Shown: positions 47,283 to 57,500, numbered from the stretch's first letter. The stretch: DNA of 64,000 bases from Methylobacillus flagellatus (GCF_005502435.1 NZ_SCOU01000001.1:248001-312000), one strand, 5' to 3'. Made by a program: numbers and translations. The notes: generated by a model from the sequence alone, not told the origin.

Positions 47283-47917
47283 GTGTTCTGCCCGGTCGCA
47301 TCGGCTGGGGCTGGCGCGATCAGTGCACGCCACAGATAACGCGGGTTGAACGACACCACCACGGTCAGGGTGATGGTCAAGGCTGCAAATGCCCACAAGG
47401 CGATGTCAGGCAGCACGGTGGCCATGTTGGACAATTTCACCAGCGCCACCAGCACGCCTAGCAGGAACACTTCGACCATGCCCCAAGGGCGCACCACCTG
47501 CATCAGCCTGAGCAGCAGTTTACGGCCAGGCGGATGGGTGCGGCGGGCCACAGGCCGCAGCAGGTACAGCAAGGTCAGCAACTGCATCAAGGGGAACAGG
47601 ATGGTGGTGGCCAGCACCAGCAAAGCCACCAGCGTCATGCCACCGTCGTTCAATGCCAGCACGGCACCGAACAAGGTGGTCTGGCTGCTCAGCCCCTGCA
47701 GCTCGATCTCGACGATGGGGAAACCGTTGGCCATCACGAACAAGATCAGGCTGGCGATGGTCAGCGGCAGCAGATTCGCCAACCGGTTGCCAGTGTCGCG
47801 CTCCAGCTCGGCATCGCAGACCAGACACCGCGCGATCTCGTTGTGCGCAAGCGCTGGCTTGCCGTACACGGCATCGCATTCTTCGCAAACGACAATATCC
47901 GGACGCTGTTTCATCAA
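47279..47917 (-). CDS. pqiA: Paraquat-inducible protein A, N-terminal-type half
   Basis: This 212-residue protein has CEECDAVYGK and CLVCDAEL cysteine pairs, followed by four helices with NLLPLTIASLILFVMANGFP (PqiA fold). It is the first gene of the pqi operon on the minus strand. A second Met at position 2 could be the start. With the next gene it corresponds to the fused E. coli PqiA. Confidence 0.9.
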   Translation of the reverse strand: MMKQRPDIVVCEECDAVYGKPALAHNEIARCLVCDAELERDTGNRLANLLPLTIASLILFVMANGFPIVEIELQGLSSQTTLFGAVLALNDGGMTLVALLVLATTILFPLMQLLTLLYLLRPVARRTHPPGRKLLLRLMQVVRPWGMVEVFLLGVLVALVKLSNMATVLPDIALWAFAALTITLTVVVSFNPRYLWRALIAPAPADATGQNT

Positions 47918-48226
47918 ATGATGGATTCCGATGACGTGTGGTTGATTGGTACCGACTTGTGGATGATGGCGTGGTCGTCTACTGCTAATGGCGAACAGGC
48001 TAGCGCTTGTTCAAAGCATACAGCTTGCCAGACTCAGCTGAAATCCAAGCTCTAACGGAAATCCAAGCTCAAACGTAAGCTCAAATCTCAGGCTACACTG
48101 TAAGCCAGTAATCGGCGAGATGCCACCCTAGGAAAGTTGAAGCAGGCGAAGTTGATGCAGATCAGCGCCCCGATCACAACAGGACGGGCATGCACTTAGC
48201 GTTGCCACCTATGGGTGGCTGAAGAG
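47918..48226. other. Intergenic region between pqiA and the LuxR-type gene
   Basis: No gene was found in these 309 bases. They must contain the pqi promoter reading leftward, but I see no clear -35/-10 pair. An 18-bp tandem repeat lies at 48040-48075. A small hairpin (GCCACC 48204-48209 with GGTGGC 48214-48219) near the LuxR-type stop may be its terminator. Confidence 0.6.
48040..48075. repeat. 18-bp tandem repeat upstream of pqiA
   Basis: GAAATCCAAGCTCTAACG is followed directly by GAAATCCAAGCTCAAACG (one mismatch), and then by a partial third copy TAAGCTCAAAT. It lies about 123 bases upstream of the pqiA start on the minus strand. Confidence 0.85.
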
Positions 48227-48880
48227 TCAATCGATGAAGTTGGCGATGCGGCCGGCCACTTTGTATAGCCCAAGGCGATTGCGCACATTCATTTTTGAAT
48301 AGATGGAGCGCAGGTGATTGCGCAAGGTGTTTTCCGAGATGGTCATGCGTGCCGCAATCTCTCCCAGTTCATGCTCTGCATTCAAGTGCAGTGTCTTGAC
48401 CACATCACGTTCTTTGCGTGTCAGTGTCAGATACTGTCTGTACAGACTTTTTTCGGCGACCCCGCGCTCGCTCATGCTATCCAGCATGGAGGCGATGTTG
48501 TCACGATCGAACCAGTATTCACCATCCGCCACGCGCTCTATCGCCTCTAGCAGCGTCTTTTGATCGGTATGCGGGTTGATGACGCCATAAACCACTCCGG
48601 CCAGTGACTCGTCAAGCTTGAAGCAGTCTTGCTGCTTGGGCATGATCAAAACCTTGGCATTCGAGTGCCGGCGCAGTAACGGCAGTGCTTCGAAAAAGGC
48701 AGGCTGCTGGTACTCCATCAACAGGATGTCCAGCGGATTGTCTTCCAGTTCAGCCAGTAGATTGGCCAGACTGAAGGAGCTGATCGGGCAATTGATCCTG
48801 GCTGTGGTGGTGATCCAGGCATAGACCCCTGCCAGCATGGCGGGTTGGGAATGGTACAGGCCTACGCGGAGATTTTCCAT
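48227..48880 (-). CDS. LuxR-type regulator with a receiver-like domain lacking the Asp
   Basis: This 217-residue protein has an N-terminal receiver-like domain and a C-terminal LuxR helix-turn-helix (LTRKERDVVKTLHLN, EIAARMTISENTLRNHLRSIY). Where response regulators carry the phosphorylated Asp, this one reads ILLMEYQQP with Glu56. It is therefore probably not regulated by phosphorylation. The start MENLRVGLYHSQP has AGGAT upstream on the minus strand. The frame extends 50 codons further without a ribosome site. It diverges from the TonB receptor operon and is a likely regulator of it. Confidence 0.82.
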   Translation of the reverse strand: MENLRVGLYHSQPAMLAGVYAWITTTARINCPISSFSLANLLAELEDNPLDILLMEYQQPAFFEALPLLRRHSNAKVLIMPKQQDCFKLDESLAGVVYGVINPHTDQKTLLEAIERVADGEYWFDRDNIASMLDSMSERGVAEKSLYRQYLTLTRKERDVVKTLHLNAEHELGEIAARMTISENTLRNHLRSIYSKMNVRNRLGLYKVAGRIANFID

Positions 48881-49048
48881 CTTGATATCCTGTGGCGTAA
48901 CACTTTTGCCTCTGAACCTACTTAATTGCGGTATTTCAACATCATCCGGCTTTGCGGAGAACCACCCTAGCGGGTAGGTAAAAGAGTCGTTTTCAGGATA
49001 AATCGCTTGCGTAATTATTTGGGGTAGCAAGCTTGTCGGGGATGGGCG

Positions 49049-49079
49049 CTTATCATACGATACAGGTCAAAATGATAAG
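49049..49079. promoter_or_regulatory. Inverted repeat upstream of the TonB-dependent receptor
   Basis: CTTATCAT (49049-49056) and ATGATAAG (49072-49079) form an 8-bp inverted repeat with a 15-base spacer, ending 9 bases before the receptor ATG. It is a candidate operator for the divergent LuxR-type gene or for an iron-type regulator. Confidence 0.45.
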
Positions 49080-49088
49080 TGAATAATC

Positions 49089-51419
49089 ATGCGATTGATG
49101 TGTGCGGTTTTTTGGGGTGTATTGCTTCCGTGGAGTGTCAGTCATGCTGATGAAGCGCAGGCGCCGGTTAAAGACCAGCCCACACCCGCTGCCAGCAGCA
49201 AGCAGGCAAGCAATATCAGCATTCCGCCCGTGGTGGTTACCGCACGTCGCCGTGAAGAGCCTGCACAGCAGGCCCCTCTGCCGGTCAGCGTGGTCGACCA
49301 GTCCCGTCTTGAAACCGAGCGGCAGTATCAGATCCAGGATCTGGAGCAGGTATTCACCAATGTGACTTCGCAGTTCCTGCATGCGCGTCAATCCAGCTTG
49401 TCGATACGCGGTATCGGTAACAATCTGCCCAATGAAGGGCTGGAGGGCAGCGTTGGCATCTTTCTCGACAATGTCTACCTCACCCGGCCCGGCATGGCGG
49501 CGTTCGACCTGTTCGATGTAAAGAAAATAGAGCTTTATCGTGGCCCGCAAGGCAGTTTGTTTGGCAAGAACACCACTGCTGGCGTGCTCAATATCGTCAC
49601 CAACAAACCCAGCTTCGAAGCAGAAAGCTCGCTGGAAGCCTCGTTTGGCAGCCGCGATTTTCGCCAGTTCAAGGCCATGCTCAACCAGCCCCTCAACGAG
49701 GTGGCTGCGCTACGCATTTCGGCTTATGACACCCATGATGACGGCTGGATCAAGAATATCTTCAATGGCAAACAACTCAACGAGATCAACCGCAAAGGCA
49801 TACGCGGGCAGTTGCTGGTCCAGCCTGACCACCTGACCGAGTTTCGCTTGATCCTGGAACGTAATGAAGAGGATTCCAGCACGGGCACGCTGGTGCCTTA
49901 CGGATACGCCCCCTGGCGCGGCACGCCTGCCGCCCCGGTAAGCTATGCCGACTTTTTGCGCCGCCCTGTCATCGCCGGGATGCCGGGCGCCAAAAACGTC
50001 ATCACCGATCCGGAAGATTACAAGGTCAGCTTCAACGGCGATCAGCGTGTCAAGGTGGATCAGAACGCACTCACGCTGGAAATGAACCGGGATATCAACG
50101 GCTACAAGCTGACTTCGGTGACGGCCTGGCGCGACTGGCACTTCAAGCCGCAGAACGATCTGGACTTCTCCGATCTGGATGTGTTGCGTGGCGGCTTCGG
50201 GGTGGATCACTACCAGCGTTCTCAGGAAATCAGGCTGGCTTCGCCGGTCAGCAAGGTGTTCGATTACGTGATCGGTGCCTACGCGCTGGACCAGGACACC
50301 ACCAGCCGTCAGGCTTATACATCCGGCCCTTACTCACTGGCCATCAACTCCACGCCCAACAACTCCTCGATCGCGGGCACTGGCACCCAGGAAAGCCGTC
50401 TGTATGCCCTGTTCGGCAGCGCAACCTGGCATCTGCGCCCGGAACTGGATCTGACGGTAGGTTTGCGTGAAAGCCGGGAACGCAAAGAGGCACGTGTCAT
50501 TCAGAACAAAGCCGTAGGCGACCCGCTCAACAACGTCTTCCCGTTCTCGTTCATTCTGGGTGACTTCGATAGCGGCAAACTCACTACCTCGGAAAAAAGT
50601 CTCGCCTGGAACATCAGCCCCAGTTACCGCTTGTCCGAGGACACGCTGGCCTACATGAACTTTTCGGCTTCAACCAAAAGTGGCGGCTTCAACCTGAACA
50701 GTCTGGTCTCCCCCGCGATTACCGGTGGGCCGGACGCCATCACCATCGATCCGGAACGCGCCCGCAACATCGACATCGGCATCAAATCCAATTTCCTCGA
50801 CCAGCGACTGTATGTGGATGCCAATCTGTTTCTGACCAAGGTGAGGGATTATCAGGCCATCGTCAGTGATGTGTTCATCCCGCGCCTGACCAATGTAGGT
50901 GATATCACCAGCAAAGGGCTGGAAACCGAGTTCCGTTTTTATCCTGACAGGCACTGGAGCCTGCAAGGCAGCCTGGCCTACACCGATGCCAGCTTTGACA
51001 ACGGCACAGCCCCTACCCCTTTTGAGGAATTCACCACCGGATTCGGGGCAGGCAATAAATCCGTACGTGGCAATCAGGTCAATGGCGCACCGCGCTGGAC
51101 CTCCAATACCTCGATCCGCCATCAGTGGCGGCCTGTGGATGGCGTTGAACACTACACCAACCTGCACTATGCCTGGCGTTCGGAGAGCTTTGGTGATGTC
51201 ACCAACTCGTCATTTTCCAGGATCCCATCCTATGGCCTGCTCAATTTGACCACCGGGTTCAAGTTCACGGATGGCCGGCAACATTGGGATATCGCCCTGT
51301 GGGTCAGAAACGCACTGGATGAACGCTACTTCCAGGGCCTCACCTCCACCTATAACAGTTACTTTGCTTCAGCCGGCCCTCCGCGCACGGCTGGCATTAC
51401 CGTAAGAATGGACTTTTGA
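49089..51419 (+). CDS. TonB-dependent outer-membrane receptor
   Basis: This 776-residue receptor has a signal peptide (about residues 1-20) and a TonB-box-like IPPVVVTARR. The plug domain contains SLSIRGIG and IELYRGPQGSLFGKNTTAGVLNI, cited as YRGPQGSLFGKNTTAG. The beta-barrel ends in aromatic VRMDF. It imports an unknown ligand such as a siderophore, cobalamin, sugar or metal complex. Its TGA overlaps the ATG of the histidine kinase (TGATG), an unusual translational coupling of transport and sensing. Confidence 0.93.
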   Translation: MRLMCAVFWGVLLPWSVSHADEAQAPVKDQPTPAASSKQASNISIPPVVVTARRREEPAQQAPLPVSVVDQSRLETERQYQIQDLEQVFTNVTSQFLHARQSSLSIRGIGNNLPNEGLEGSVGIFLDNVYLTRPGMAAFDLFDVKKIELYRGPQGSLFGKNTTAGVLNIVTNKPSFEAESSLEASFGSRDFRQFKAMLNQPLNEVAALRISAYDTHDDGWIKNIFNGKQLNEINRKGIRGQLLVQPDHLTEFRLILERNEEDSSTGTLVPYGYAPWRGTPAAPVSYADFLRRPVIAGMPGAKNVITDPEDYKVSFNGDQRVKVDQNALTLEMNRDINGYKLTSVTAWRDWHFKPQNDLDFSDLDVLRGGFGVDHYQRSQEIRLASPVSKVFDYVIGAYALDQDTTSRQAYTSGPYSLAINSTPNNSSIAGTGTQESRLYALFGSATWHLRPELDLTVGLRESRERKEARVIQNKAVGDPLNNVFPFSFILGDFDSGKLTTSEKSLAWNISPSYRLSEDTLAYMNFSASTKSGGFNLNSLVSPAITGGPDAITIDPERARNIDIGIKSNFLDQRLYVDANLFLTKVRDYQAIVSDVFIPRLTNVGDITSKGLETEFRFYPDRHWSLQGSLAYTDASFDNGTAPTPFEEFTTGFGAGNKSVRGNQVNGAPRWTSNTSIRHQWRPVDGVEHYTNLHYAWRSESFGDVTNSSFSRIPSYGLLNLTTGFKFTDGRQHWDIALWVRNALDERYFQGLTSTYNSYFASAGPPRTAGITVRMDF

Positions 51420-53323
51420 TGCGATTGCCTAGCCTGCCCGACCCACAGCCGGTCAAATCACCTTCCAAACCCTACGCCTGGCTGTTTGCCTTATGTTTTT
51501 TGATGATGACGGCTGCGGGAGCCGTGCAGGCGATGGAGAACCACATCGTCAGCGTGAGCAGCCTTGAAGACCCCAAGGGCAGCTTCACCATCGAGGATGT
51601 CGCTGCCCAGACCTTCAAGCCGGAAGGCAGCCTCATGTCCAAGGGTTACAGCCCTTCCGTGTACTGGCTGAAGGTGGTGGTCAAGCCCACCGTCCCCGAC
51701 CAGCTACTGATTTTACGCATACGCCCCACTTTTCTGGATGAAGTGCGGCTGTATACGCCAGCCCGGGACGGCTCGGGTTGGCTGATCCAAACCTCGGGCG
51801 ACCGCACCCCGTACCTGGAGCGTCCGGCAGTATCCACACTGTCGCTTAATTTCAAGATCAACCCTGTCGAAGAGACAAGCTATTTTCTGCGTGTAGCCAC
51901 TACCAGCAGCGTGGTGGTGTATGCCGAAGCGCTGACGGAGAACCAGTCTGGCCAGAAGTCGACCTTGATGAATCTGGCCCACCTGTTTTTGATGTCGCTG
52001 ATCTTTGCAGTCAGCCTATGGGCTCTTAAGGAATTCATGGTGCGCAGGGAGGCCGTCTATCTGGCCTTCTTTTTCACCCAGATCTTTCTGATCGCCTACA
52101 ACCTGGCGCTGTCCGGCTACCTTGCCGTGCTGATCCCTCACAGCAACCTTTCAGACCGTCTGTCGTCCATCATCTTTGTCACCACCCCCTCGATAGGCGT
52201 GGTCATGCATTATCTGTTTCTGAAAGCGTTCCGGGTACGTGCTTTCGTATTGCGCGCTTTCGAGCTGATCATGTTCATGGCCATCCCCCTGAACATCCTG
52301 TTGCTGATGGGGAATTTCAAGCTTGCATTAACGATCAATGTGCTGGACATCACCGTTCTTGCCGTGCTGTATATGTTGATCCCGCTGACACTGCGCGCCT
52401 CTGCACCGCCCGGCCGCGCCGTGGTCACCGTGGTCTACCTGCTGCTTGGTTCGACCTTGTTCGTCAGCACCACACCTTATCTGGGCTGGTTCGGTTCGCA
52501 CACCGAAATGATCTTTTTTGGCGCGCCTATACAGGCGTTCATTTCGGCGTGCGTGTTCTTTGCTGCACTGGTGCTGCGCTCGCGGGCACTGGTCAAAAAA
52601 GCCGCTGCAGCCCATATCGAGCTGCAGCTTTCACAGCAGGCCTTGAAGCTGGAGCGCTGGCTGGCCGAAGAACGCAAACAGCTGATGGACATGCTCACGC
52701 ACGAGCTCAAGACGCCGATCGCCATCACCCGCCTGACGGTCGATGGGGTCAGCATGGAAGACAGCAAGCGTGGACGTATCAACCGCGCGTTGCAAAGCAT
52801 CAACGGCATCATCGAGCGTTGTAGTCTCTCCAATCAGATGGAGCAGGATGTGATCAAGGTCTCCAGCAGCGACCTCGATCTCACTGCGCTGGTGCGCGGC
52901 CTGGTGGAGCAGTCATCGGCGCCCGAGCGTTTTGAGGTCGAGGCAAATGAAGCGCTGGGTGTAGGGGTTAAAGTCAATTCGGACAGGCAGTTGCTTTCCA
53001 TCGTGATCAGCAACCTGCTTGACAATGCCGTCAAGTATTCACGGCCGCAGTCATCGATCAGTGTGCAAGCAGAGCAGCAGCTGGTGGATGGCAAAAACAT
53101 GGTGCTGCTGCATGTCAGCAATGAGCCCGGCACGGCCGGACTGCCGGATGCCGACCAGATGTTCGAGCGTTATTATCGCAATCAGGCGGCCAAGGATGTC
53201 ACGGGCTCCGGACTGGGGCTTTATCTGGTCAAAGGCCTGTGCGAAAAGCTCAATATCCACATCGGCTATGCCTGCATCTCGGGCAAGGCACGCTTCACCC
53301 TGCAAATCCCGGTGGTTGAATGA
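51419..53323 (+). CDS. Sensor histidine kinase with 7TMR-DISM sensor
   Basis: This 634-residue inner-membrane kinase has a signal-like first helix and a periplasmic 7TMR-DISMED2-type beta domain (about residues 40-180, SVYWLKVVV). Seven helices cover about 190-395, followed by a short coiled coil. The HisKA box has His428 (LTHELKTPIAI). The ATPase domain contains SNLLDNAVKYS and GSGLGLYLVKGL. DISMED2 domains probably bind carbohydrate-like ligands in relatives. It overlaps the receptor gene upstream and the response regulator downstream. Confidence 0.92.
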   Translation: MRLPSLPDPQPVKSPSKPYAWLFALCFLMMTAAGAVQAMENHIVSVSSLEDPKGSFTIEDVAAQTFKPEGSLMSKGYSPSVYWLKVVVKPTVPDQLLILRIRPTFLDEVRLYTPARDGSGWLIQTSGDRTPYLERPAVSTLSLNFKINPVEETSYFLRVATTSSVVVYAEALTENQSGQKSTLMNLAHLFLMSLIFAVSLWALKEFMVRREAVYLAFFFTQIFLIAYNLALSGYLAVLIPHSNLSDRLSSIIFVTTPSIGVVMHYLFLKAFRVRAFVLRAFELIMFMAIPLNILLLMGNFKLALTINVLDITVLAVLYMLIPLTLRASAPPGRAVVTVVYLLLGSTLFVSTTPYLGWFGSHTEMIFFGAPIQAFISACVFFAALVLRSRALVKKAAAAHIELQLSQQALKLERWLAEERKQLMDMLTHELKTPIAITRLTVDGVSMEDSKRGRINRALQSINGIIERCSLSNQMEQDVIKVSSSDLDLTALVRGLVEQSSAPERFEVEANEALGVGVKVNSDRQLLSIVISNLLDNAVKYSRPQSSISVQAEQQLVDGKNMVLLHVSNEPGTAGLPDADQMFERYYRNQAAKDVTGSGLGLYLVKGLCEKLNIHIGYACISGKARFTLQIPVVE

Positions 53324-54006
53324 AGTTCCACATTCTGGTGGTTGAGGATAATGCCGACCTGCGCGACTCCATCGTCGAGACCCTGCAGGCGCATGGCCAT
53401 CATGTGCATGCTGTGGAATGTGCCGAGGAAGTGGCAGAAACGCATTTGCCCGCCACGTTCGATTTGATGATCGCGGATGTGGGCTTGCCTGGCGAAGATG
53501 GCATTTCATTATCGAGAAGGATACGGCTCACCCACCCCAATATCGGCATCATCATGCTGACTGCCAGGGTTTCGCAGGCTGACCGTCTGGCCGGCTATGA
53601 ATGCGGGGCCGATATCTACCTGACCAAACCCGCTTCACAGCAGGAGTTGCTGGCTGCCATCAATGTGCTGATGCGGCGGGTCATCCCCGCAGAGACTAGC
53701 GTGCAATCCCTGCTGCTGGACATCAAGACCTTTACCCTAAGCAAGGGGCAAGCCGCCGTGAAGCTGACGGCGCGTGAAGTGACGCTGCTGCTGGCATTTA
53801 TACGCGCTTCTGATCATCGCCTGGAAAGCTGGCAGATCATCGAGATACTGGAACTGGATGAACTTGCTGACCCCAAGGCCAGTGCTGAAGTGCAAATCGT
53901 ACGCCTGCGTAAAAAGATCAACGAGGTTCTGCAGGATGCGACTGGCTCCATACAATCGTTAAGAGGCTGGGGTTATCAGCTGGGTGTGACCATCAATATC
54001 CTGTGA
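53320..54006 (+). CDS. OmpR-family response regulator
   Basis: This 228-residue protein has a receiver domain with acidic pocket Glu9-Asp10, phospho-acceptor Asp53 (LMIADVGLPGEDG) and Lys103 (LTKPAS). A winged-helix DNA-binding domain ends in QSLRGWGYQLG. It overlaps the kinase gene by four bases (ATGA), so it is surely its cognate regulator. Its targets probably include the receptor operon. Confidence 0.93.
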   Translation: MKFHILVVEDNADLRDSIVETLQAHGHHVHAVECAEEVAETHLPATFDLMIADVGLPGEDGISLSRRIRLTHPNIGIIMLTARVSQADRLAGYECGADIYLTKPASQQELLAAINVLMRRVIPAETSVQSLLLDIKTFTLSKGQAAVKLTAREVTLLLAFIRASDHRLESWQIIEILELDELADPKASAEVQIVRLRKKINEVLQDATGSIQSLRGWGYQLGVTINIL

Positions 54007-54062
54007 ATGGCGTGTAGGCTTTTGAAGGAAAAGTCCTGAAGCTCAAAGCTAGTATCTACCTA

Positions 54063-54082
54063 CCATGAAAATTAATTCATGG
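54063..54082. promoter_or_regulatory. Palindrome upstream of the small LuxR gene
   Basis: CCATGAA (54063-54069) and TTCATGG (54076-54082) form a 20-base dyad with a 6-base AT centre, 33 bases before the ATG. Its size suits a LuxR-type dimer. Confidence 0.5.
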
Positions 54083-54114
54083 AGCATAAATGAATTTTAT
54101 GGGGGGATACATCC

Positions 54115-54429
54115 ATGGACTTTGCCATCTCGATCAAACAAGGCATGCACTTTTCTCCAGTACATGAACAGCACGCTCATACCGCAGAGCGCTTAAACAC
54201 TAGTAACACGCAGTCCTCCTCGCTGACCGATCGTGAAACACAGGTGATGGAGTGGATCTCGGAAGGCAAGACCAATGGCGAGATCGCCAGCATCCTTGCC
54301 ATCAGTCACAACACGGTAAAATTCCACGTCCAGAACATTCTCAATAAGCTGAATGTGTTTAATCGCATTCAAGCATTGTCTGCCTGGCAGCGCATGCACC
54401 AAGGCCGTGGTGGGCGCCATCACGATTGA
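54115..54429 (+). CDS. Small LuxR-type DNA-binding protein (HTH only)
   Basis: This 104-residue protein has about 35 unstructured residues followed by a LuxR helix-turn-helix (SLTDRETQVMEWISEGKTNGEI, cited as LTDRETQVMEWI, and LAISHNTVKFHVQNILNKLNV). The HTH resembles that of EpsA regulators linked to exosortase/PEP-CTERM polysaccharide loci, but no sensor domain is present. It is downstream of, and probably a separate unit from, the receptor-kinase operon. Confidence 0.82.
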   Translation: MDFAISIKQGMHFSPVHEQHAHTAERLNTSNTQSSSLTDRETQVMEWISEGKTNGEIASILAISHNTVKFHVQNILNKLNVFNRIQALSAWQRMHQGRGGRHHD

Positions 54430-54449
54430 GAATATGACCATTTTCAATG

Positions 54450-54475
54450 CCTGGCATTTTCAATACCAGGTTTTT
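54450..54475 (+). terminator. Terminator after the small LuxR gene
   Basis: CCTGG (54450-54454) pairs with CCAGG (54466-54470) over 11 bases and is followed by TTTTT. The stem is short but the T-run and position fit. Confidence 0.5.
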
Positions 54476-54553
54476 CAATATAAAGTCAGGCTGACACTAC
54501 AAGCCTAACTGCATACCGCTGACTGCGCCTGATGGCAGCCAGCGTATCCATGA

Positions 54554-54570
54554 AGTCCCTGTCCGGGACT
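54554..54570 (-). terminator. Hairpin after the czcA gene
   Basis: AGTCCC (54554-54559) pairs with GGGACT (54565-54570). A 14-base palindrome CCTGCTTAAGCAGG (54585-54598) also spans the czcA stop codon. Neither has a T-run, so they may only mark the operon end. Confidence 0.4.
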
Positions 54571-54589
54571 CCCTCAGCCAGCGCCCTGC

Positions 54590-57500
54590 TTAAGCAGGTT
54601 GTTGTTGGTCGCGATGCAACAATCGATACAGCACCGGCAACACCAGCAAGGTCAACAAGGTAGATGACCAGATACCCCCTATCACCACCGTTGCCAGCGG
54701 ACGCTGCACTTCTGCGCCCGTACCGGTAGCGATGGCCATGGGCACGAAGCCCAGTGACGCCACCAGTGCTGTGATCAACACCGGGCGCAAGCGCGTCATC
54801 GCACCATCGACAATGGCAGCATCCAGCGCACTGCCCTGCTCGCGCAACTGGCGGATGAAGCTGATCATCACCAGCCCGTTCAACACCGCTACGCCGGATA
54901 AGGCGATGAAGCCCACGCCCGCCGAGATGGACAGTGGAATGTCGCGCAGCCACAAGGCCAATACGCCGCCGGTCATGGCGAACGGCACGCCGGTGAACAC
55001 CATCATGCCGTCGCGCAGGTTGTTGAACATGGCATACAGCAGCATGAACACCAGCAGGAAGGCGATGGGCACTACCCATTGCAAACGTTGGGTGGCCGAT
55101 GCCAACTGCTCGAACACACCGCCCCAGCTGATCCAGTAGCCTGAGGGCAGCTTGACCTCGGTTTGCACGCGTTGCTGTGCTTCCGCGATGAACGAGCCGA
55201 TATCGCGCTCGCGCACATTGGCGGTGATCACCACGCGGCGCTTGCCGTTCTCGCGGCTGAACTGATTGGGGCCGGGGGCCAGATTCAGTGTGGCGATCTC
55301 ACCCAGCAGCAGGTAGGTCGGGGCGCTGTCGGTGCTGCTGGCCAGACGCACCGGCAACTGTCGCAAAGCCTCCAGATCGGTACGCAACTGTTCATCCAGA
55401 CGCACGGTGATATTGAAGCGGCGATCCCCCTCGAACAGCTGGCCGGTCGGCTGCCCGTTCAGTGCAGTCGCCACCGCCTGCTGCACTTCGCTGATGTTGA
55501 CGCCCAACCGGGCGATCTTGTCGCGGTCTATGTCCACCGACAGGATGGGCAAGCCGGTGGTCTGCTCCACCTTGACGTCCTGCGCGCCCTGTATGCTTTG
55601 CAGGATGCTGCCGATCTGCTCGGCACTGTCGTTCATCTGGGCGATATCGTCACCGAACACCTTGACCGCCACATCGCTGCGCACACCGGAGATCAGCTCG
55701 TTGAAACGCATCTGGATAGGCTGGGTGAACTCATAGTTGTTACCGGGCACCTGCGCCAGCGCCTGCTGCATCTGTGCGATCAGCGTGGCTTTGGGCAAAT
55801 GGCTGTCCGGCCATTCGCTACGCGGTTTCAGCATGATGTAGTTGTCGGCCACACTGGGCGGCACCGGGTCGGTAGCGATCTCGGCAGTACCGATCTTGGC
55901 AAAGATGCGGTCCACCTGCGGGAATTCCTTGATGATGTGTTCCAGCTCCAGCTGCATGCTCACGGCCTGCGTGAGGCTGGTGCCAGGGATGCGCAAAGCG
56001 TGCATGGCGATATCACCCTCATCCAGGCTGGGCACGAACTCGCTGCCCATGCGTGTCGCCATCACGCTGCTCAGCAGCAGGCACACCAGTGCGATGGTGA
56101 GCACCAGCGCTTTGTTGAACAACGCCCATTCCAGCACCGGCGCATATACATGCCGCGCTGCGAGCATCAGCCGCCCTTCTTTCTCTTCGACCCGGCCAGT
56201 GACGAACAGCGCCACGGCGGCCGGGATGAAGGTCACCGACAGCAGCATGGCGCTGATCAGCGCCACCACCACCGTGAACGCCATGGGGTGGAACATCTTG
56301 CCTTCCACACCGCTCAGCGCAAAGATGGGCAGGTAGACCACCATGATGATGAGCTGGCCGAACAACAAGGGCCGACGCGCCTCTCTAGCCGCCTCGAACA
56401 CCTCGTGCAAGCGCTCTTTGACTGTCAGCAGGCGCCCGTTCAGCTTCTGCGCGTGGGCCAGCCTGCGTATGCAGTTCTCGACGATGACCACCGCGCCGTC
56501 GATGATGATGCCGAAATCCAGTGCGCCCAGGCTCATGAGGTTGGCACTGACCTTGTTGCCCACCATGCCGGTGAAGGTCATCAGCATGGACAGCGGGATC
56601 ACCAGCATGGTGATGAGGGCCGCGCGCATATTGCCCAGGAACAGGAACAGCACGGCAACTACCAGCAAAGCCCCCTCGATCAGGTTGGTCTTGACCGTGT
56701 TGATGGCCTTGTCGATCAGCGTGGTGCGGTCGTAGACGGTATTGACCATGACCCCGTCCGGCAGGCTCTGGTTGATCTGCAGCATGCGCTGATCCACCGC
56801 GCGCGACACCTGGCGGCTGTTCTCGCCTATCAGCATGAACACCGTACCCAGCACCACTTCTCCGCCATTCTCGGTGGCAGCGCCACTACGCAGCTCATGG
56901 CCTATGCTGACCACGGCTACATCCTTGATGCGCAGCGGCACGCCCTGGCGCGTGGCCACCACCACATTGCCGATATCGGCCGGGTTGCGCAGTTGACCGG
57001 GCACGCGGATCAAGTACTGCTCCCCCGATTTTTCAATATAGCCAGCGCCGACATTGGCATTGTTGCGCTCCAGCGCCTCCACCACATCCGTGAGCGCAAG
57101 GCCGTGTGCCCGCAACTGCTGCAGATCGGGGGCCACCTGATATTCCTTGCTATAGCCACCCACCGTGTTGATCTCGTTGACACCGGGCACGGTGCGCAGC
57201 TGTGGTTTGACGATCCAGTCCTGGATCTCGCGCAGGTCGGTGGGCGTATACGGCGTGCCATCGGCTTTGAGCGCGCCCTCCCTGGCCTCCACTGTCCACA
57301 TATAGATCTCGCCCAACCCGGTGGAGGTCGGCCCCAGCGTGGGGGTGATGCCGGGCGGCAGCTTCTCTCTTGCCTGATTCAGGCGTTCGCTGATGAGCTG
57401 CCGCGCAAAATAGATGTCAGTGCCCTCTTTGAACACCACGGTGATCTGCGACAAGCCATAACGCGAGATGGAGCGCGTCTGTTCCAGCCTGGGCAGGCCG

